The position numbers and the translations under genes are program-made. Under the pieces are notes generated by a model. That model worked only from the letters and a program-made list of their open reading frames with translations. It did not search any database and was not told where the DNA came from. A stretch of 64,000 nt of DNA from SCUD01 sp036824505. Lineage in GTDB: Bacteria; Pseudomonadota; Gammaproteobacteria; Steroidobacterales; Steroidobacteraceae. Position 1 is the first letter of the stretch. Every line of letters starts with the position of its first letter. The DNA is taken from assembly GCA_036824505.1 (NCBI GenBank), contig DAITAA010000013.1:1-64000 (forward strand), in the 5' to 3' direction. This document shows positions 61,830 to 64,000 of the stretch, piece after piece.

Positions 61830-63259
61830 GGCCCGCTGCGCGGGCCGCCACCATGCCGGCGTCGCCGCCGCCGCTTCCTGGCGGGTGGCACATCGTCGGT
61901 CGGGACTGCAATTGGCGCGACCGCCTGGCTTTCAACGCGTTCCGTTCGAATCGGGGCCTGCGCACGTGATCTGTCCCCCTGGCGTGCCGGCCGGCCTTGC
62001 TGGTGGCCGCGCCAGTGGCGTGGCGGCGGTGCCGGACCGTCTTCCTCGTTTTCTTCCTGGCGCGGCGCAAAATGCCCGGACCTCAGTTCCGGCAATTCCG
62101 CGGCGTCAAAGCTTCCGACCGGAATGCGCATGCCGATGAATGCCTCGATTTCAGGCAGCGACTCGACATATTGCTCGCAGCCGAAACTGACCGCATCGCC
62201 GGCCGCCCCGGCGCGTGCGGTACGGCCGATGCGGTGGACGTAATCCTGCGCGTCCTGGGGCAGGTCGTAATTGAACACGTGGCTGACGTCCGGTATGTGC
62301 AGGCCGCGCGCTGCGACGTCCGTCGCAACCAGCACCGCGAGCTTGCCTTCATGGAACTCACGCAGCATGCGCATGCGCTTGCGCTGCGGGACGTCGCCTG
62401 ACATCGCGGATGCAACGATGCCATTCGCGAGCAAGACCCGTTCGAGCCGCTCGGCAAGCCGCTTGGTATTGACGAAGACCATCGTGCGCGTCGCGTCAGT
62501 CTTGCGCAGGAAGTGGACCAGCAGCGGGGCCTTTTCCTCCATCGCCGGGTAGTAGATGACCTGGCGCACACGGTCGGTGGTGACGCGCTCGGGCTCGATG
62601 CGGATCAGCTCCGGGTCATTCATGTGCTCGTACGCGAGCTCGAGCACCCGGTGCGACAAGGTCGCGGAAAACAGCATGTTCAGCCGGTATTCCGGCGCCG
62701 GAAGCCGGCGCAGCAGATAGCGGATGTCCTTGATGAAGCCAAGGTCGAACATCCGGTCGGCTTCATCGAGGACCATGACCTGCACGTGATGCAGGTCGAA
62801 GACGTGCTGCTTGTAGTAGTCGATGATGCGACCTGGCGTGCCGATCAGCACGTCGACGCCCGCCTGCAGCTCCCGGCGCTGCTTGTCGTAATCGACGCCG
62901 CCGTAGGCAAGACCCAGGCCCAGGCCGGTGTACTGCCCCAGGAGCTCCGCGTCGCGATGGATCTGGATCGCGAGCTCGCGCGTCGGTGCGAGCACCAGGG
63001 CGCGCGGCGAGGAGACGGGCCGGTCCGCCGAGGCGGGGTAGCGCAGCAGATGGTTGTAAAGCGCCACCAGGAATGCGGCGGTTTTGCCCGTGCCGGTCTG
63101 CGCCTGGCCTGCCACATCGAGGCCCGCCAGCGCCCGTGGCAGCGCCTCGGCCTGGATCGGGGTGCAGCGTTCGAAGCCCGCATCAGCGATGCCGCGGGCC
63201 ACGGATTCGGGTAATTGCAGGCCGGTGAACGAGATTTCCGAGAATTGCTGTTCCGTCAC
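61808..63259 (-). CDS. rhlB: ATP-dependent RNA helicase RhlB
   Basis: 483 aa from GTG 63259 (no ATG fits). Q motif FERCTPIQAEALP, Walker A AQTGTGKT (53-60), LAPTRELAIQI, GTPGRI, DEAD box VLDEADRMFD, SATLS, and the C-domain MVFVNTKRLAERL, ATDVAARGLHIP and HRIGRTARAG. The tail beyond residue 390 is long, Pro/Arg-rich and basic (ARKRRRRRRHGGG), as in RhlB. RhlB is the helicase of the RNA degradosome. Its position next to trxA and rho is the usual gammaproteobacterial order. Confidence 0.95.
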   Translation of the reverse strand: MTEQQFSEISFTGLQLPESVARGIADAGFERCTPIQAEALPRALAGLDVAGQAQTGTGKTAAFLVALYNHLLRYPASADRPVSSPRALVLAPTRELAIQIHRDAELLGQYTGLGLGLAYGGVDYDKQRRELQAGVDVLIGTPGRIIDYYKQHVFDLHHVQVMVLDEADRMFDLGFIKDIRYLLRRLPAPEYRLNMLFSATLSHRVLELAYEHMNDPELIRIEPERVTTDRVRQVIYYPAMEEKAPLLVHFLRKTDATRTMVFVNTKRLAERLERVLLANGIVASAMSGDVPQRKRMRMLREFHEGKLAVLVATDVAARGLHIPDVSHVFNYDLPQDAQDYVHRIGRTARAGAAGDAVSFGCEQYVESLPEIEAFIGMRIPVGSFDAAELPELRSGHFAPRQEENEEDGPAPPPRHWRGHQQGRPARQGDRSRAQAPIRTERVESQAVAPIAVPTDDVPPARKRRRRRRHGGGPRSGPQAPPAG

Positions 63260-63285
63260 TTGGCTACTACTGTGGCATTCATCTC

Positions 63286-63314
63286 TTGAAAAATTTCCTC
63301 CGACGCGCTACAAA
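63286..63314 (+). promoter_or_regulatory. Putative sigma70 promoter of trxA (and rho)
   Basis: TTGAAA, 17 bp, TACAAA on the plus strand in the rhlB/trxA divergent region, which would give a leader of about 180 nt before the trxA GTG. Confidence 0.4.
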
Positions 63315-63502
63315 AGCACCTGAGCAGCGCGGTTCCCCCGCTAACACCGCGTCCACCGGCACTCCCGAAGCGTCCCGAACAGGACCCCGGGCTTGTGCAA
63401 ACACCCTGACAGGCAGCCAGAGTTCCAGCGCCAGAACCCCTATTGTGCCGTATCGGGCATTTGCCCGTCACCGATAAACCTCAGACCAGGAGAAATGCCC
63501 GC

Positions 63503-63829
63503 GTGAGCGGAAATATCGTCCACACCACAGATGCCACCTTCGAGACCGATGTGCTGAAATCGGACCTGCCAGTCCTGCTCGATTTCTGGGCCGAATGGTG
63601 CGGTCCCTGCAAGGCCATCGCCCCGATCCTCGACGACATCGCCAAGGATTATCAGGGCCGGATCAAGATCGCCAAGCTGAACATCGATGACAACCGCCAG
63701 ACGCCCGTCAAGTACGGCGTGCGCGGCATCCCGACGCTGATCCTGTTCAAGAACGGCGCTCCCGAGGCGCAGCAGGTCGGCCTGGTCGGGAAGTCGAAGT
63801 TGGCGGCATTGCTGGACCAGCACCTGTGA
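63503..63829 (+). CDS. trxA: Thioredoxin 1
   Basis: 108 aa from GTG 63503, with AGGAG at 63488-63492. The redox site is WCGPC (C33, C36), followed by the cis-Pro loop GIPTLILFKNG. N-terminus MSGNIVHTTDATFETDVLKS matches the E. coli TrxA pattern. General disulfide reductase. A three-codon frame ATG-CCC-GCG-TGA (63495-63506) overlaps the start and may modulate initiation. Its stop overlaps the next frame (GTGA). Confidence 0.97.
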   Translation: MSGNIVHTTDATFETDVLKSDLPVLLDFWAEWCGPCKAIAPILDDIAKDYQGRIKIAKLNIDDNRQTPVKYGVRGIPTLILFKNGAPEAQQVGLVGKSKLAALLDQHL

Positions 63830-64000
63830 GGGGCTATCTCGGCAATCAGTCGCGCAATCGCCAGAAGGGCCATCGCAATCGTGGCGGCGGCGGGCCGCGT
63901 CACGGCACTGAAGGGCTCCCGGTCGACGATCATGTCGAAGGCTCGGAAGGCGACACAATTTCACCGGAGGAGCTGGCCGCATCACGCAGCTCCATGAACC
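63826..64000 (+). CDS. rho: Probable transcription terminator Rho, N-terminal part (cut by window end)
   Basis: An open frame begins with GTG 63826, overlapping the trxA stop, and continues to the window edge for 58 codons. The visible residues are Arg/Asn/Gly-rich (QSRNRQKGHRNRGGGG), then acidic (VDDHVEGSEGD), ending SPEELAASRSS-Met-Asn. The last in-frame ATG-AAC-C (63994) is where the common Rho start MNLTELK would begin. trxA-rho is a conserved gene order. Either Rho has a basic N-terminal extension, or the codons before 63994 are leader. The Rho core lies beyond the window. Confidence 0.5.
   Translation, partial: MRGYLGNQSRNRQKGHRNRGGGGPRHGTEGLPVDDHVEGSEGDTISPEELAASRSSMN

Noticed and set aside
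1..64000. CRISPR arrays, insertion sequences, toxin-antitoxin or restriction systems
   Set aside because: No regularly spaced repeats, transposase motifs or defence-gene families were seen on either strand.

Overview
The window reads as about 64 kb of chromosome from a GC-rich gammaproteobacterium. The rhlB / trxA / rho neighbourhood, plsB, ttcA, greB, speA, two large TonB-dependent receptors and a class III (phaE-phaC) polyhydroxyalkanoate synthase together suggest the Xanthomonadales/Nevskiales/Steroidobacterales side of the class. This placement is inferred from gene content, not from a search. I see no rRNA, tRNA, insertion sequence, integrase or CRISPR array. Coding density is high, with many 4-bp ATGA overlaps and several tightly convergent gene pairs.

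Layout. 1-6028: a TonB-dependent receptor cut by the window edge, the PHA regulator phaR, a small lipoprotein, and a second, complete TonB-dependent receptor with a clear promoter, RBS and terminator. 6312-13266: the most unusual part, six genes of only two chemistries. These are a stand-alone Asp/Asn-hydroxylase-type oxygenase, a stand-alone sulfotransferase, a single-chain hydroxylase-sulfotransferase fusion, a TPR-hydroxylase, a prolyl-4-hydroxylase-like oxygenase and a TPR-sulfotransferase. 13357-15672: phasin, phaE, phaC. 15702-19946: RND efflux adaptor and pump. 20181-25055: M32 carboxypeptidase with an altered zinc motif, ttcA, a tyrosine-phosphatase/ADP-ribosylglycohydrolase fusion and an ATP-grasp ligase. 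25077-31294: ABC exporter, S9 peptidase, FIST protein, GST, conserved hypothetical. 31452-36341: UvrD-type helicase, two L,D-transpeptidase-type proteins, exported methyltransferase-like protein. 36408-41615: arginine decarboxylase, mercaptopyruvate sulfurtransferase, YjdF-like protein, homospermidine synthase. 41608-42485: a long perfect palindrome, greB and a probable small RNA. 42486-47057: YhhN protein, LysM L,D-transpeptidase, EamA transporter and an orphan contractile-tail sheath protein. 47059-58837: 5-oxoprolinase, cNMP/patatin protein, alkyltransferase-like protein, hydrolase, SDR, lipoprotein-plsB, arfB, mscS. 58883-61078: operon cysQ > DUF3301 > PHP nuclease > DUF465. 61116-64000: HAD nucleotidase, rhlB, trxA and the start of a probable rho.

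How genes may work together. The 6.3-13.3 kb island pairs 2-oxoglutarate/Fe(II) hydroxylases with PAPS sulfotransferases, and one polypeptide carries both. The simplest hypothesis is that a hydroxyl group is installed and then sulfated, on a protein, peptide or small molecule possibly linked to the neighbouring TonB receptor. The island lies between phaR and the other PHA genes, and TGC/GCA palindromes occur in several intergenic regions of this stretch. Other points for follow-up are the orphan tail sheath, the phosphatase-DraG fusion, the HETGQ carboxypeptidase, the palindrome that supplies stop codons to two convergent genes, and the candidate CU-rich small RNA.
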